The notes under the pieces were generated by a model. That model had not been told where the DNA came from and made no database searches. It saw nothing but the letters and a program-made list of their open reading frames with translations. A DNA stretch of 64,000 nt from assembly GCA_017399485.1 (NCBI GenBank), contig JAFQCA010000048.1:62001-126000 (forward strand), in the 5' to 3' direction. This DNA comes from Alistipes sp. (GTDB lineage Bacteria > Bacteroidota > Bacteroidia > Bacteroidales > Rikenellaceae). Shown here piece by piece: positions 44,286-52,814 of this stretch (positions are counted from its first letter, which is position 1; every line of letters starts with the position of its first letter). Made by a program: the position numbers and the translations under genes.

Positions 44286-45095
44286 ATGAAGAAAATTGCA
44301 ATACAGGGATACGAAGGGTGCTTTCACCATATTGCCGCCATCCAATATTTTGGTCGTAATATAGAGATTCTACCGTGTGATACATTCCGCGCCGTAGCCA
44401 CAATGGTCAAGCGCGGCGAAGCCGATATGGGACTGATGGCTATCGAAAACTCTATCGCAGGCTCTATCATCCCCAATTATAGCATCTTGCAGGATGAAAA
44501 TCTCCAGGTCGCAGGTGAGGTATATCTGCCCATCAAACAGAATTTGATGGTTCTGCCCGATGTCGAATTGGAGGATATACACGAAGTGGAGTCTCACTCA
44601 ATGGCTTTGTTGCAGTGCATTGACTATTTGGACCAGCACCCGTGGAAACTCATCGAGTCGGAAGATACAGCCTTGAGTGCTCGCCATATAGCCGAGAAGG
44701 GTTTACGCCATACGGCAGCCATTGCCAGCGAACTCGCTGCAGAGATGTTTGGGCTTAAGATTATCGTGCCCGAAATCAATACCATAAAGAGTAACTATAC
44801 TCGATTTATGGTCCTCAAGCGATATGACCACGACATTGCCACCAATGCAAACAAAGCCTCGTTATATTTTAAGACAACGCACGAGCAGGGCTCGTTGCTT
44901 AAGACATTGAGCCAACTGCAAAATATCAATCTCTCGAAATTGCAGTCATACCCCATACCGAGCGAACCTTGGCACTATCTATTCCATATAGATTTGGAGT
45001 TTACGTGTTTGGACGATTATATAAATAACCTCAACCGCCTGCAAAATGTAACTGAAGAGATGCACGTCTATGGAGTTTACCGTAGTGGGAAATAG
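44286..45095 (+). CDS. pheA: Prephenate dehydratase
   Basis: Converts prephenate to phenylpyruvate. Of the 269 residues, about 1-180 form the catalytic PDT domain, with IAIQGYEGCFHHIAA, LMAIENSIAGSI and the active-site TRF in NYTRFMVL. A C-terminal ACT domain (about 195-269, ASLYFKTTHEQGSLLKTL) normally binds Phe for feedback. In it the usual ESRP motif reads QSYP (SKLQSYPIPSEPWHYLFHID), so feedback inhibition may be altered. There is no fused chorismate mutase; that activity sits on the last gene of the operon. This is the first structural gene after the attenuator. Confidence 0.94.
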   Translation: MKKIAIQGYEGCFHHIAAIQYFGRNIEILPCDTFRAVATMVKRGEADMGLMAIENSIAGSIIPNYSILQDENLQVAGEVYLPIKQNLMVLPDVELEDIHEVESHSMALLQCIDYLDQHPWKLIESEDTALSARHIAEKGLRHTAAIASELAAEMFGLKIIVPEINTIKSNYTRFMVLKRYDHDIATNANKASLYFKTTHEQGSLLKTLSQLQNINLSKLQSYPIPSEPWHYLFHIDLEFTCLDDYINNLNRLQNVTEEMHVYGVYRSGK

Positions 45096-45200
45096 AGGCA
45101 AGAGTAGAAGAGTGCAACAATAGACTCGCTCGATTGTGCTAAAATCAAGATGACAACATAAGACAAATAAAATATTAAAAAATTAACAGATTACAAAACT

Positions 45201-46379
45201 ATGACAAAGGTGAACATCGCTCCATCGCACCGTATGGATTGCATCAAGGAGTATTACTTTTCAAAGAAGAATCGTGAGATAGCCGAGTTGCGTAAAGCAG
45301 GTCGAGACATCATCAGCCTCGGTATTGGTAGCCCCGATATGCCTCCTGCACAAGCAGTTATTGACCGTTTGGGCAAAGAGGCTCAGCGTCCTGACGTTCA
45401 CGCCTACCAGCCCTACAATGGTAGTGAACTCCTTCGTAAGGCTTATGCCGATTGGTACGAGAAGTGGTATAACGTAAAATTGGACCCCAAGAGTGAGGTT
45501 CTTCCTCTGCTCGGCTCCAAGGAGGGCATTATGCACATCTGTATGGCGTTCCTCGACGAAGGCGACAAGGTGTTGGTTCCCAACCCCGGCTACCCCACTT
45601 ATCGTGCTGCCGTTACATTGGCTGGCGGCGAGGTGTTGGAGTACAAACTCAATGCTGCCAATGGATTCTACCCCAATTTCGAGGAGATTGAGGCTGAAGA
45701 TTTGAGCAAGGTTAAGTTGATGTTCGTCAACTACCCCAATATGCCTACGGGTACTCATCCTACGGTAGAGTTGTTTGAGAAGTTGGTTGCTTTTGCTGCA
45801 AAGCATAATATCTTGTTGGTTCACGACAACCCATATAGTTTTGTACGTAACAATCTCCAACTAAGTATCTTATCTATTGACGGCGCCCGTGATGTGGCTA
45901 TCGAGATGAACTCTACAAGTAAGGGCCATAGTATGGCTGGCTGGCGTGTAGGTGTTGTAGCAGGTCGTGCTGACATATTGAGCGACATCTTGCGCTTTAA
46001 GAGTAATATGGATTCGGGTATGTTCTTCCCCGTACAGGCTGCTGCCGCTGAAGCTTTGGCTTTGGGCAATGAGTGGTTCGACGAATTGAATGCCACATAT
46101 TACGCTCGCGAGGCCCGCGGATATGAGTTACTGGATGCTCTGGGATGTAACTATGTCAAGGGACAGGCCGGATTGTTTGTTTGGGCTGCTATGCCTGAGG
46201 ATTTCGATGGCGATTGCTTCGCATTCTCTGACAAAGTCTTGAATGAGTGTGATGTATTTGTCACTCCGGGCGGTATCTTCGGTAGCGAGGGTAACAAATA
46301 TATTCGTATCTCACTCTGTATGCCTGCAGACCGCTTGGCTGAGGCTGCTGAGCGCGTAAAGAGTCGCTTTGTAAAATAA
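45201..46379 (+). CDS. PLP-dependent aminotransferase (aromatic, class I/II)
   Basis: A 392-residue fold-type I aminotransferase. Motifs are IISLGIGSPDMPP, YPTYRAAVTLAGG, FVNYPNMPTGTHP, and the PLP lysine in TSKGHSMAGWRVG (about residue 240). Located between pheA and tyrA, it most likely performs the last step to phenylalanine and tyrosine. Related enzymes in the LL-diaminopimelate aminotransferase subgroup also look like this, so specificity is inferred from the operon. The gap from pheA is 105 bp, with no clear promoter. Confidence 0.88.
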   Translation: MTKVNIAPSHRMDCIKEYYFSKKNREIAELRKAGRDIISLGIGSPDMPPAQAVIDRLGKEAQRPDVHAYQPYNGSELLRKAYADWYEKWYNVKLDPKSEVLPLLGSKEGIMHICMAFLDEGDKVLVPNPGYPTYRAAVTLAGGEVLEYKLNAANGFYPNFEEIEAEDLSKVKLMFVNYPNMPTGTHPTVELFEKLVAFAAKHNILLVHDNPYSFVRNNLQLSILSIDGARDVAIEMNSTSKGHSMAGWRVGVVAGRADILSDILRFKSNMDSGMFFPVQAAAAEALALGNEWFDELNATYYAREARGYELLDALGCNYVKGQAGLFVWAAMPEDFDGDCFAFSDKVLNECDVFVTPGGIFGSEGNKYIRISLCMPADRLAEAAERVKSRFVK

Positions 46380-46392
46380 AGATTCTGTATAG

Positions 46393-47235
46393 ATGAAAGC
46401 AACCGTCATTGGTCTGGGTCTTATAGGTGGTTCATTTGCACTAAGCCTCAAAGAGAAGGGTTTATGCGATGTCGTGACGGGTATCGAACACTCTGAGAGC
46501 AATGCTCGCAAGGCTCTTGAATTGGGTTTGGTCGATAAGATTGTAACTCAAGATGAGGCAATCGCAGAGAGTGATTTAATCGTTTTGGCTACACCTGTCG
46601 ATACGATTCCCATAATGGCGACAAAGATTCTCAACCGCATAAACGAGACGCAGATTGTAATGGATATGGGCTCCACAAAGCAGGAGTTGTGTGAGGTCAC
46701 AATGATGCATCCGCGCAGAGGCCGTTTGGTCGCTACCCACCCTATGTGGGGTACCGAAAACAGCGGCCCCGAAGCAGCCGAGCGCAATGCCTTCCGAGGA
46801 CGTACTGTGGTTATCTGCGAGAAGGAACATTCCGACCCTGATGCCTTACAGACCGTAGAACATATCTATCGGGAATTAGGTATGCCTATACGTTATATGT
46901 CTGCCGAGGAGCAGGATACCCACTGCGCTTATGTGTCACACATATCACACATTACCTCGTTTGCATTGGCTCTGACCGTATTGGAGAAGGAGCGCGAGGA
47001 GGAGCATATATTCGATTTGGCAGGTGGCGGTTTCGAGAGTACGGTGCGTCTGGCAAAGAGTCTGCCGCAGACGTGGGCCCCGATATTTCTGGGCAACAAA
47101 TATAATGTGTTGGATGTATTGCGCGAGCACATACACCAATTGCAGATTCTGCGCCGTATGATTGAACGCGATGACCGCGAAGGTCTGATTGAGGCTATGC
47201 AGAAGGCCAATAAAATAAGAGATATATTAAAATAG
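46393..47235 (+). CDS. tyrA: Prephenate dehydrogenase
   Basis: Oxidises prephenate to 4-hydroxyphenylpyruvate with NAD(P)+. The 280 residues start with the Rossmann motif VIGLGLIGGSFALSL. MDMGSTKQEL and THPMWGTENSGPEA form the prephenate-binding half; the catalytic His/Ser region is HISHITSFALA. There is no fused chorismate mutase or ACT domain. The start is 13 bp after the aminotransferase stop. Fits the Tyr branch of the operon. Confidence 0.94.
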   Translation: MKATVIGLGLIGGSFALSLKEKGLCDVVTGIEHSESNARKALELGLVDKIVTQDEAIAESDLIVLATPVDTIPIMATKILNRINETQIVMDMGSTKQELCEVTMMHPRRGRLVATHPMWGTENSGPEAAERNAFRGRTVVICEKEHSDPDALQTVEHIYRELGMPIRYMSAEEQDTHCAYVSHISHITSFALALTVLEKEREEEHIFDLAGGGFESTVRLAKSLPQTWAPIFLGNKYNVLDVLREHIHQLQILRRMIERDDREGLIEAMQKANKIRDILK

Positions 47236-47327
47236 CATAGGGTGTGTCCATAGGTTAGTCTTGATTGGCCGCTCATAATTAACGGGTGAGCCACAAGAGG
47301 AGACATCCTAAAAAATAAGTAGGGAAA

Positions 47328-48398
47328 ATGGGGAAATTTGTACTTGGGGCAAAGCGCCCACTTATAATCGCTGGTCCGTGCAGTGCCGAGACCAGAGAGC
47401 AGACTATCGAGACTACTATGCAGTTGGCTCGTTCGGGTCGTGTAGATGTCATACGTGCAGGCGTATGGAAGCCACGCACAAATCCCGGCTCATTCGAGGG
47501 TATAGGAGAGATTGGACTTGATTGGCTGAACGAGGTAAAGCAGGCTACAGGGCTGCCCATAGCCGTCGAGGTAGCTAATCGCGCCCACGTCGAGTGCGCA
47601 CTGAAGCACGGAGTCGATATTTTGTGGATTGGCGCACGCACTACCGTATCACCATTTGCGGTACAGGAGATTGCCGAGTGTCTGCACGACAACAAAGATA
47701 TAACTGTATTGGTCAAGAACCCTATGACTCCCGATATCGGATTATGGGCAGGTGCCGTAAATCGACTTATCAATGAGGGTGTACCGCAGGAGAACATCGG
47801 TTTGATACATCGTGGATTCTCGTACTTCGGGCAGAGTAAGTTCCGCAACCCACCGATGTGGCATATGATTTTCGAGATGCGTAGCCACTTCCCCGATATG
47901 ATGATGATATGCGACCCGTCACACATCTGTGGATGTCGTCCTCTGTTGCAGGGCATTGCGCAGCAGGCCGCCGACTTATGCTACGACGGTGTGATGATTG
48001 AGAGCCACATCACGCCCGACAAGGCGTGGAGCGACGCCTCACAGCAGGTAACGCCACAAGACTGCATCACATTGATTGACAATATGATGTGGCGCGAGAA
48101 GACGGCCAACGACCCTGAGTTTAACAGCGAACTCAATATGTGTCGTCAGGAGATTGACCAGATTGATGCCGAACTATTCGACTTGTTGAGCAAGCGTATG
48201 AAGATGGCCGACAAGATAGGTCACATCAAGAAGGTTAATAATGTGGCTATATTGCAGAGCAACCGCTGGGAGTATATCTGCCGACGGATGTTGTCTCTAA
48301 CACGCGGTATGGGATTGAGCGAGGAGTTTGTACGCACCGTTTTGGAGGCCATCCACTTGGAGAGCATCAGCCGCCAAAACGAAATAATGAATAAGTAA
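47328..48398 (+). CDS. Bifunctional DAHP synthase / chorismate mutase
   Basis: A 356-residue fusion. Residues 1-255 are a type-Ibeta DAHP synthase (LIIAGPCSAET, VIRAGVWKPRTNPGSF, WIGARTTVSPFAV, LIHRGFSYFG and ICDPSHICG), the entry step of the shikimate pathway. Residues about 265-356 are an AroQ-type chorismate mutase (MCRQEIDQIDAELFDLLSKRMKMADKIGHIKK). The fusion combines the first pathway step with the branch step leading to prephenate, and lets prephenate inhibit the entry enzyme through its mutase domain (family knowledge). It is the last gene of the Phe/Tyr operon, 92 bp after tyrA. Confidence 0.93.
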   Translation: MGKFVLGAKRPLIIAGPCSAETREQTIETTMQLARSGRVDVIRAGVWKPRTNPGSFEGIGEIGLDWLNEVKQATGLPIAVEVANRAHVECALKHGVDILWIGARTTVSPFAVQEIAECLHDNKDITVLVKNPMTPDIGLWAGAVNRLINEGVPQENIGLIHRGFSYFGQSKFRNPPMWHMIFEMRSHFPDMMMICDPSHICGCRPLLQGIAQQAADLCYDGVMIESHITPDKAWSDASQQVTPQDCITLIDNMMWREKTANDPEFNSELNMCRQEIDQIDAELFDLLSKRMKMADKIGHIKKVNNVAILQSNRWEYICRRMLSLTRGMGLSEEFVRTVLEAIHLESISRQNEIMNK

Positions 48399-48473
48399 TT
48401 CTACTCAAAGCATTACAACGACCACCAAAATGGTCAAAAGAATATACTCGCCTATGATAAAAAGGCGACAATC

Positions 48474-48505
48474 TTGCTATAGTTGAAGAAAAAAAGTTAA
48501 ATTTG
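48474..48505 (+). promoter_or_regulatory. Promoter of the hydrolase-MurF-Ddl operon
   Basis: TTG (48474-48476), 21 bp, then TAAATTTG (48498-48505), 14 bp before the ATG at 48519. It separates this operon from the aromatic operon. Confidence 0.7.
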
Positions 48506-48518
48506 TAACGAGAAAACT

Positions 48519-49292
48519 ATGGACAAGACAATAACATACTCTGATACAAGGTTGCACTACACTGTTGAAGGCGTAGGGCGACCTTTGTTTTTGCTACACG
48601 GCTGGGGGTGTACGGGCGACATCTTCAACCAGATTAAGCCATTCTTAGCAGAACATTTTCAGGTATTTACGGTAGATTTCGCAGGTTTCGGCAAGAGCGA
48701 AGAGCCGCAAAGCGTTTGGGGCGTAGAGGAGTACACCCGCTCATTGGAGGCCATTGTCGAATATGAGGATATCGAAAGCCCGATACTCATAGGTCACTCA
48801 TTTGGTGGCCGAGTATCAATCGTTTATGCCTCACGCAATGCGACTCGCAAGGTTACATTGGTGGATGCCGCAGGAGTAAAGCCTCGTAGAAGTTTTACTT
48901 ATTACCGCAAGGTTTATACCTATAAACTGCTGAAACGACTGTTGCCCCTGCTTGTTGGCAAGAGAAAGGCTGAGGAGATTATCGAACAACGACGAGCAAA
49001 GGCAGGTTCGGCGGATTACAACAACGCCTCACCTATGATGCGCGCCATCTTGTCGAAAGTCGTAAATGAGGATTTATGCCACCTTATGCCCAAGATTAAA
49101 GCCCCCACACTACTATTCTGGGGTGAAAAAGATACGGCAACCCCTCTGTCGGATGCAAAGCGGATGGAGAAATTGATTCCCGATGCGGGTTTGGTGACCG
49201 TTGCTGGCGCAGGCCACTATTCGTTTCTGGAGAATATGCCGTTGTTTGTGAGGGTATTGGAGAGTTTTTTAGCAAAGGAGATGAAAAAATAA
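48519..49292 (+). CDS. Alpha/beta hydrolase
   Basis: A 257-residue serine hydrolase. The oxyanion region is FLLHGWGCTGD, the nucleophile elbow is GHSFGGR (Ser near residue 93), the acidic residue is near LLFWGEKDTATP, and the catalytic His is in GAGHYSFLENMP. Substrates of such enzymes vary. Here it is the first gene of a cell-wall-related operon (3-bp gap to the MurF-like gene, then Ddl), so an ester or peptide of a cell-wall precursor is a possible but unproven substrate. Confidence 0.88.
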   Translation: MDKTITYSDTRLHYTVEGVGRPLFLLHGWGCTGDIFNQIKPFLAEHFQVFTVDFAGFGKSEEPQSVWGVEEYTRSLEAIVEYEDIESPILIGHSFGGRVSIVYASRNATRKVTLVDAAGVKPRRSFTYYRKVYTYKLLKRLLPLLVGKRKAEEIIEQRRAKAGSADYNNASPMMRAILSKVVNEDLCHLMPKIKAPTLLFWGEKDTATPLSDAKRMEKLIPDAGLVTVAGAGHYSFLENMPLFVRVLESFLAKEMKK

Positions 49293-49295
49293 AGT

Positions 49296-50855
49296 ATGCT
49301 GATTGATAATATCATATTCTGGCCTCTATATGCGTTGCTATGGTTTGCCATAGTACGCTACGATGTGCATATGTTCCAACACAACTCCTATCGTGAGGAA
49401 CGTTATGCCCGTTGGTTTCGAGGAGGCTATAAATTCGGGCGTGCCGCAATAATTGCAGCATTGGCTATTGTAGGATTTATTAACAATCCTGTATTTCTGG
49501 GATTCTCGGCAGTCTTTATGACCGTCATCGCGTGGCGTGAATTACGCACGACCTACAAAAAGCCTATTGTCTATACGATGCGTGTGAAACGTCTGTTTTT
49601 GACGGCTGCGCTCTTCTCGGCTGCCATTATCGGAGTGGCCGCATATTTCGTTCCGCAATATGCGAAGGCTACGGCTCTTGTAATCTTGGCCCTACCCATC
49701 GTTATGCTGACTGCAAACCTGCTCAACAAGCCTTGGGAGGCTCTCATCGCTCGCTGGTATTACAACGATGCAAAACGTATTTTGCGTTCGATGCCCGACC
49801 TTACTATTATTGGAATTACGGGCAGTTTTGGCAAAACATCAACAAAACACTATCTCTATCGCATACTCTCCGAGAAGTATAACGTATTGATGACACCGGG
49901 TAACTTCAACACTACGTTAGGAGTGATTCGTACCATCAGAGAGTATCTCAAACCTCATCATCAGATTTTTATCGTCGAGATGGGAGCCAAGCAACGAGGC
50001 GATATAAAGGAGATATGCGACTTGGTCAATCCTTCGATTGGCATTGTTACAGCAGTAGGCGAAATGCATCTTGAAACCTTTGGCTCTATTGAGGGCGTTC
50101 TGAAGACGAAATTTGAACTAATCGAGGCTCTGCCGACGAGTGGTTTGGGTGTAATAAACATAGACTCTCAACCTATAGCCGATGCTCACCTAAAACACCA
50201 TTGCAACGCCATCACCTATTCAGTGGAGAATAGCAATGCCGACTACCGAGCGACAGAGGTAAACTATTCACCTCACGCAACATCGTTTGGCGTTAATGTT
50301 AAGGGTGATGTAAGCGAGGGTTATGTCACACATCTCGTAGGTCGTGGCAATATCCTCAACCTCTTGGCGGCTATTGCCGTAGCCGATGAACTGAAGGTGC
50401 CTGCCTCGATGCAGAAACGCGCGATACGCCAGATTGAGCAGATTGAACACCGCTTGAGTATAAAGACTACTGCAGCGGGAATTACGATTATTGACGATGC
50501 CTACAACTCAAACCCTGCCGGAGCCCAGATGGCATTGGAGGTGTTGCGCGATTTCAAACTTAAGGAGGGTGGTCGCCGCATAGTTGTAACTCCGGGCTTT
50601 GTCGAGATGGGAGAGAGTCAGCAGCGTAACAACCGCATATTAGGGCACCACATAGCCGCCTCTGCCGATTGGGCGTTTGTGGTAAACAAGGTAAACAGAG
50701 ATGCTATTGTGCAAGGCCTCAACGAGAGAGAGTTTGCCGCAGAGCGTCTCGTTATAGCCGATTCATTTGCCGAAGCATCCGAGAAGTTGGCGCAGATGAT
50801 GATATCAGGCGATGTTATATTGTATGAAAACGATTTGCCCGACTCATTCAAATAG
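49296..50855 (+). CDS. Membrane-anchored MurF-like Mur ligase
   Basis: A 519-residue protein. Residues 1-150 hold about four TM helices. The ATP-dependent Mur ligase domains follow: P-loop IGITGSFGKTSTKHYLY near 172, VEMGAKQRGDI, TAVGEMHLETFGS, and a C-terminal AYNSNPAGAQMALEVL. The pattern resembles MurF (UDP-MurNAc-tripeptide:D-Ala-D-Ala ligase), but the membrane part is not in classical cytoplasmic MurF. With a Ddl just downstream, it may add the dipeptide at the membrane or make a variant precursor. The normal murF would be elsewhere in a dcw cluster. Confidence 0.82.
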   Translation: MLIDNIIFWPLYALLWFAIVRYDVHMFQHNSYREERYARWFRGGYKFGRAAIIAALAIVGFINNPVFLGFSAVFMTVIAWRELRTTYKKPIVYTMRVKRLFLTAALFSAAIIGVAAYFVPQYAKATALVILALPIVMLTANLLNKPWEALIARWYYNDAKRILRSMPDLTIIGITGSFGKTSTKHYLYRILSEKYNVLMTPGNFNTTLGVIRTIREYLKPHHQIFIVEMGAKQRGDIKEICDLVNPSIGIVTAVGEMHLETFGSIEGVLKTKFELIEALPTSGLGVINIDSQPIADAHLKHHCNAITYSVENSNADYRATEVNYSPHATSFGVNVKGDVSEGYVTHLVGRGNILNLLAAIAVADELKVPASMQKRAIRQIEQIEHRLSIKTTAAGITIIDDAYNSNPAGAQMALEVLRDFKLKEGGRRIVVTPGFVEMGESQQRNNRILGHHIAASADWAFVVNKVNRDAIVQGLNEREFAAERLVIADSFAEASEKLAQMMISGDVILYENDLPDSFK

Positions 50856-50880
50856 AAAACTATAAAACTCAATATAAACG

Positions 50881-52107
50881 ATGAAGAGTAAAATTAATGT
50901 AGGAGTAATTTTTGGTGGCCGTTCTGTAGAGAACGAGATATCGGTTTTGACCGCCATTCAGGCTATGGAGGCCATCGACACCTCAAAGTATGATATTACG
51001 CCGATTTATATATCAAAACAGGGTGTATGGTACACAGGAGAGGCTCTTCGCAAAAGCGAAAACTACCGCGATATGGAGGCTCTGTATGCCCGATGTGAGG
51101 CTGTATATTTACGTCCTATTTACGGCGACAACCATCTTTACAAAGTTAAGCGACCTCTGTTCGGAAGTGATGTCGCAGCCGTATTGGATGTTATTCTGCC
51201 TGCTTTGCACGGCACAAATTGCGAAGATGGTTCATTTCAGGGTGCTATAGAGATGACGGGTATTCCGTATGCCGGATGCAACGTATTGGCGTCGGCCAAC
51301 GGAATGGACAAAATCACTATGAAAATGATACTCGCAGAGTCGGGAATTCCCGTTATCGAATATGCGTGGTTCTCGGATAAGGAGTGGTTTGATAATCAGG
51401 AGAGTGTGGTGGAGCGTACCGAGCAAAAGTTACACTATCCTATGATTGTAAAGCCTGCCGATTCGGGCTCGAGCGTAGGTATCACCGCTGTACACAACCG
51501 CGAGGAGTTCATAGAGGCTGTCGATAACGCCGTAAGTTACTCAAAACGTATTATCGTAGAGCGTCTGGTTGAGAAGTTAAAAGAGATTAACTGCTCGGTA
51601 TTGGGTAACTACTATGAGTGCGAGGCTTCGGTATGTGAGGCCCCGATTCGTAGTGGCGAAATTTTGAGTTATGCCGACAAATATTTAGGAGGCGGTGCAA
51701 AAGGCGGCACAAAAGGCGGCGGCGTAAAGCAATCGCAGGGTATGCGCTCGACGGTAAGAGAAATTCCTGCCAACCTACCCGACGAGGTAACAACATTCAT
51801 TCGCTCAACGGCAGTCGCAACGTTCAAGGCATTGGCTTGTGATGGTGTATCGCGAATTGACTTTATGATTGACGAGGCTACGGGAAAGATTTACGTAAAC
51901 GAGATAAATACTATTCCTGGCTCACTATCATTCTATTTATGGGAGGCCACAGGGGTATCGTTCAATGAGTTGGTGGAGCGTCTAATTGCCATTGCATTTG
52001 AGCGCAAGCGCGACTCTTCGTTCAAAACTACAAGTTACAAAGAGAATATATTTAACTATTCCGCCACAGCATCGGGTGCTAAAGGTGCAAAAGGCGCGAA
52101 GAGATAG
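50881..52107 (+). CDS. ddl: D-alanine--D-alanine ligase family protein with Gly/Lys-rich insertion
   Basis: A 408-residue ATP-grasp ligase (typical Ddl is about 300-370). VGVIFGGRSVENEISVLTA is the N-terminal motif. KPADSGSSVGI is in the ATP lid and FMIDEATGKIYVNEINTIPGS carries the Mg2+ ligands and catalytic residues. After SYADKY, in the omega-loop region, a low-complexity stretch GGGAKGGTKGGGVKQSQ is inserted (about residues 267-283). The last residues repeat GAKGAKGAKR. These extra pieces are unusual and suggest slippage at Gly/Lys codons. Downstream of the MurF-like gene by 25 bp. Confidence 0.88.
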   Translation: MKSKINVGVIFGGRSVENEISVLTAIQAMEAIDTSKYDITPIYISKQGVWYTGEALRKSENYRDMEALYARCEAVYLRPIYGDNHLYKVKRPLFGSDVAAVLDVILPALHGTNCEDGSFQGAIEMTGIPYAGCNVLASANGMDKITMKMILAESGIPVIEYAWFSDKEWFDNQESVVERTEQKLHYPMIVKPADSGSSVGITAVHNREEFIEAVDNAVSYSKRIIVERLVEKLKEINCSVLGNYYECEASVCEAPIRSGEILSYADKYLGGGAKGGTKGGGVKQSQGMRSTVREIPANLPDEVTTFIRSTAVATFKALACDGVSRIDFMIDEATGKIYVNEINTIPGSLSFYLWEATGVSFNELVERLIAIAFERKRDSSFKTTSYKENIFNYSATASGAKGAKGAKR

Positions 52108-52156
52108 GAAGAGATAGATTGAACATATAAAGATTATAAACCTAAAAAATGTTGTT

Positions 52157-52723
52157 ATGAAAAAGTTGGTTATAATAATGATTGCCCTAATGACGGCAAT
52201 GCAGGCTCAGGCAGGATTGCTGCCTTCATTAAAGTGGGGAATAAAGGGCGGTATGGACTATCAGGTAAATGATTTCAAGAGTGCCGCAGAGAACATTGAC
52301 ATCAAATCCAACACTGGCTGGTACGCTGGTGCCCACGCCACATTGAGTTGGGGTATGATAGGCATACGCCCCGAATTGATATATTCACAAAACAAATTCA
52401 ATCTGGAGGGTATTGATGGCTCGGTAAAGATGAACAAGGTTGATTTACCGTTATTGTTGCAATTACGTTTCCTCGGAGTGTTATCGCTGCACGTTGGTCC
52501 GACATTCAATCTTATGACCAACACTTCAGGCTCAAGTGAGGGTGCGCAATGGGATATCAAACGCCCAGCGATAGGCTACGCCGCAGGAGCCGAAGTAAAG
52601 TTGTGGAAAATATCAATCTCAGCCCGCTACAACGGTGCATTCGAGAAAAGCGAGGTATTAGGCTACACAACAGGCGAGAATAAAATATCAACCGTGCAAT
52701 TAGGTCTGGGATTTAATTTCTAA
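52157..52723 (+). CDS. Outer-membrane beta-barrel protein of unknown function
   Basis: A 188-residue protein with a signal peptide (MKKLVIIMIALMTAMQAQAG) and strand-like segments WGIKGGMDYQV, WGMIGIRPELIYSQ and ISISARYNGAF, ending in LGFNF. This is the small barrel type seen in PorT/OmpX-like families; I cannot name a substrate. It follows ddl by 49 bp and may be the last gene of that transcript. A terminator is at 52743-52772. Confidence 0.78.
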   Translation: MKKLVIIMIALMTAMQAQAGLLPSLKWGIKGGMDYQVNDFKSAAENIDIKSNTGWYAGAHATLSWGMIGIRPELIYSQNKFNLEGIDGSVKMNKVDLPLLLQLRFLGVLSLHVGPTFNLMTNTSGSSEGAQWDIKRPAIGYAAGAEVKLWKISISARYNGAFEKSEVLGYTTGENKISTVQLGLGFNF

Positions 52724-52742
52724 AGCAACACCACCAAAAAGT

Positions 52743-52772
52743 ATCGGGCGAGGGAATAATCTCTCGCCCGAT
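52743..52772. terminator. Bidirectional terminator between barrel gene and aminotransferase gene
   Basis: ATCGGGCGAG (52743-52752) pairs with CTCGCCCGAT (52763-52772) and is followed by a T run in the plus direction. Confidence 0.8.
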
Positions 52773-52814
52773 TTTTATATCTACATACAACTGCGTCTAC
52801 ACGCCACGCTAAGG

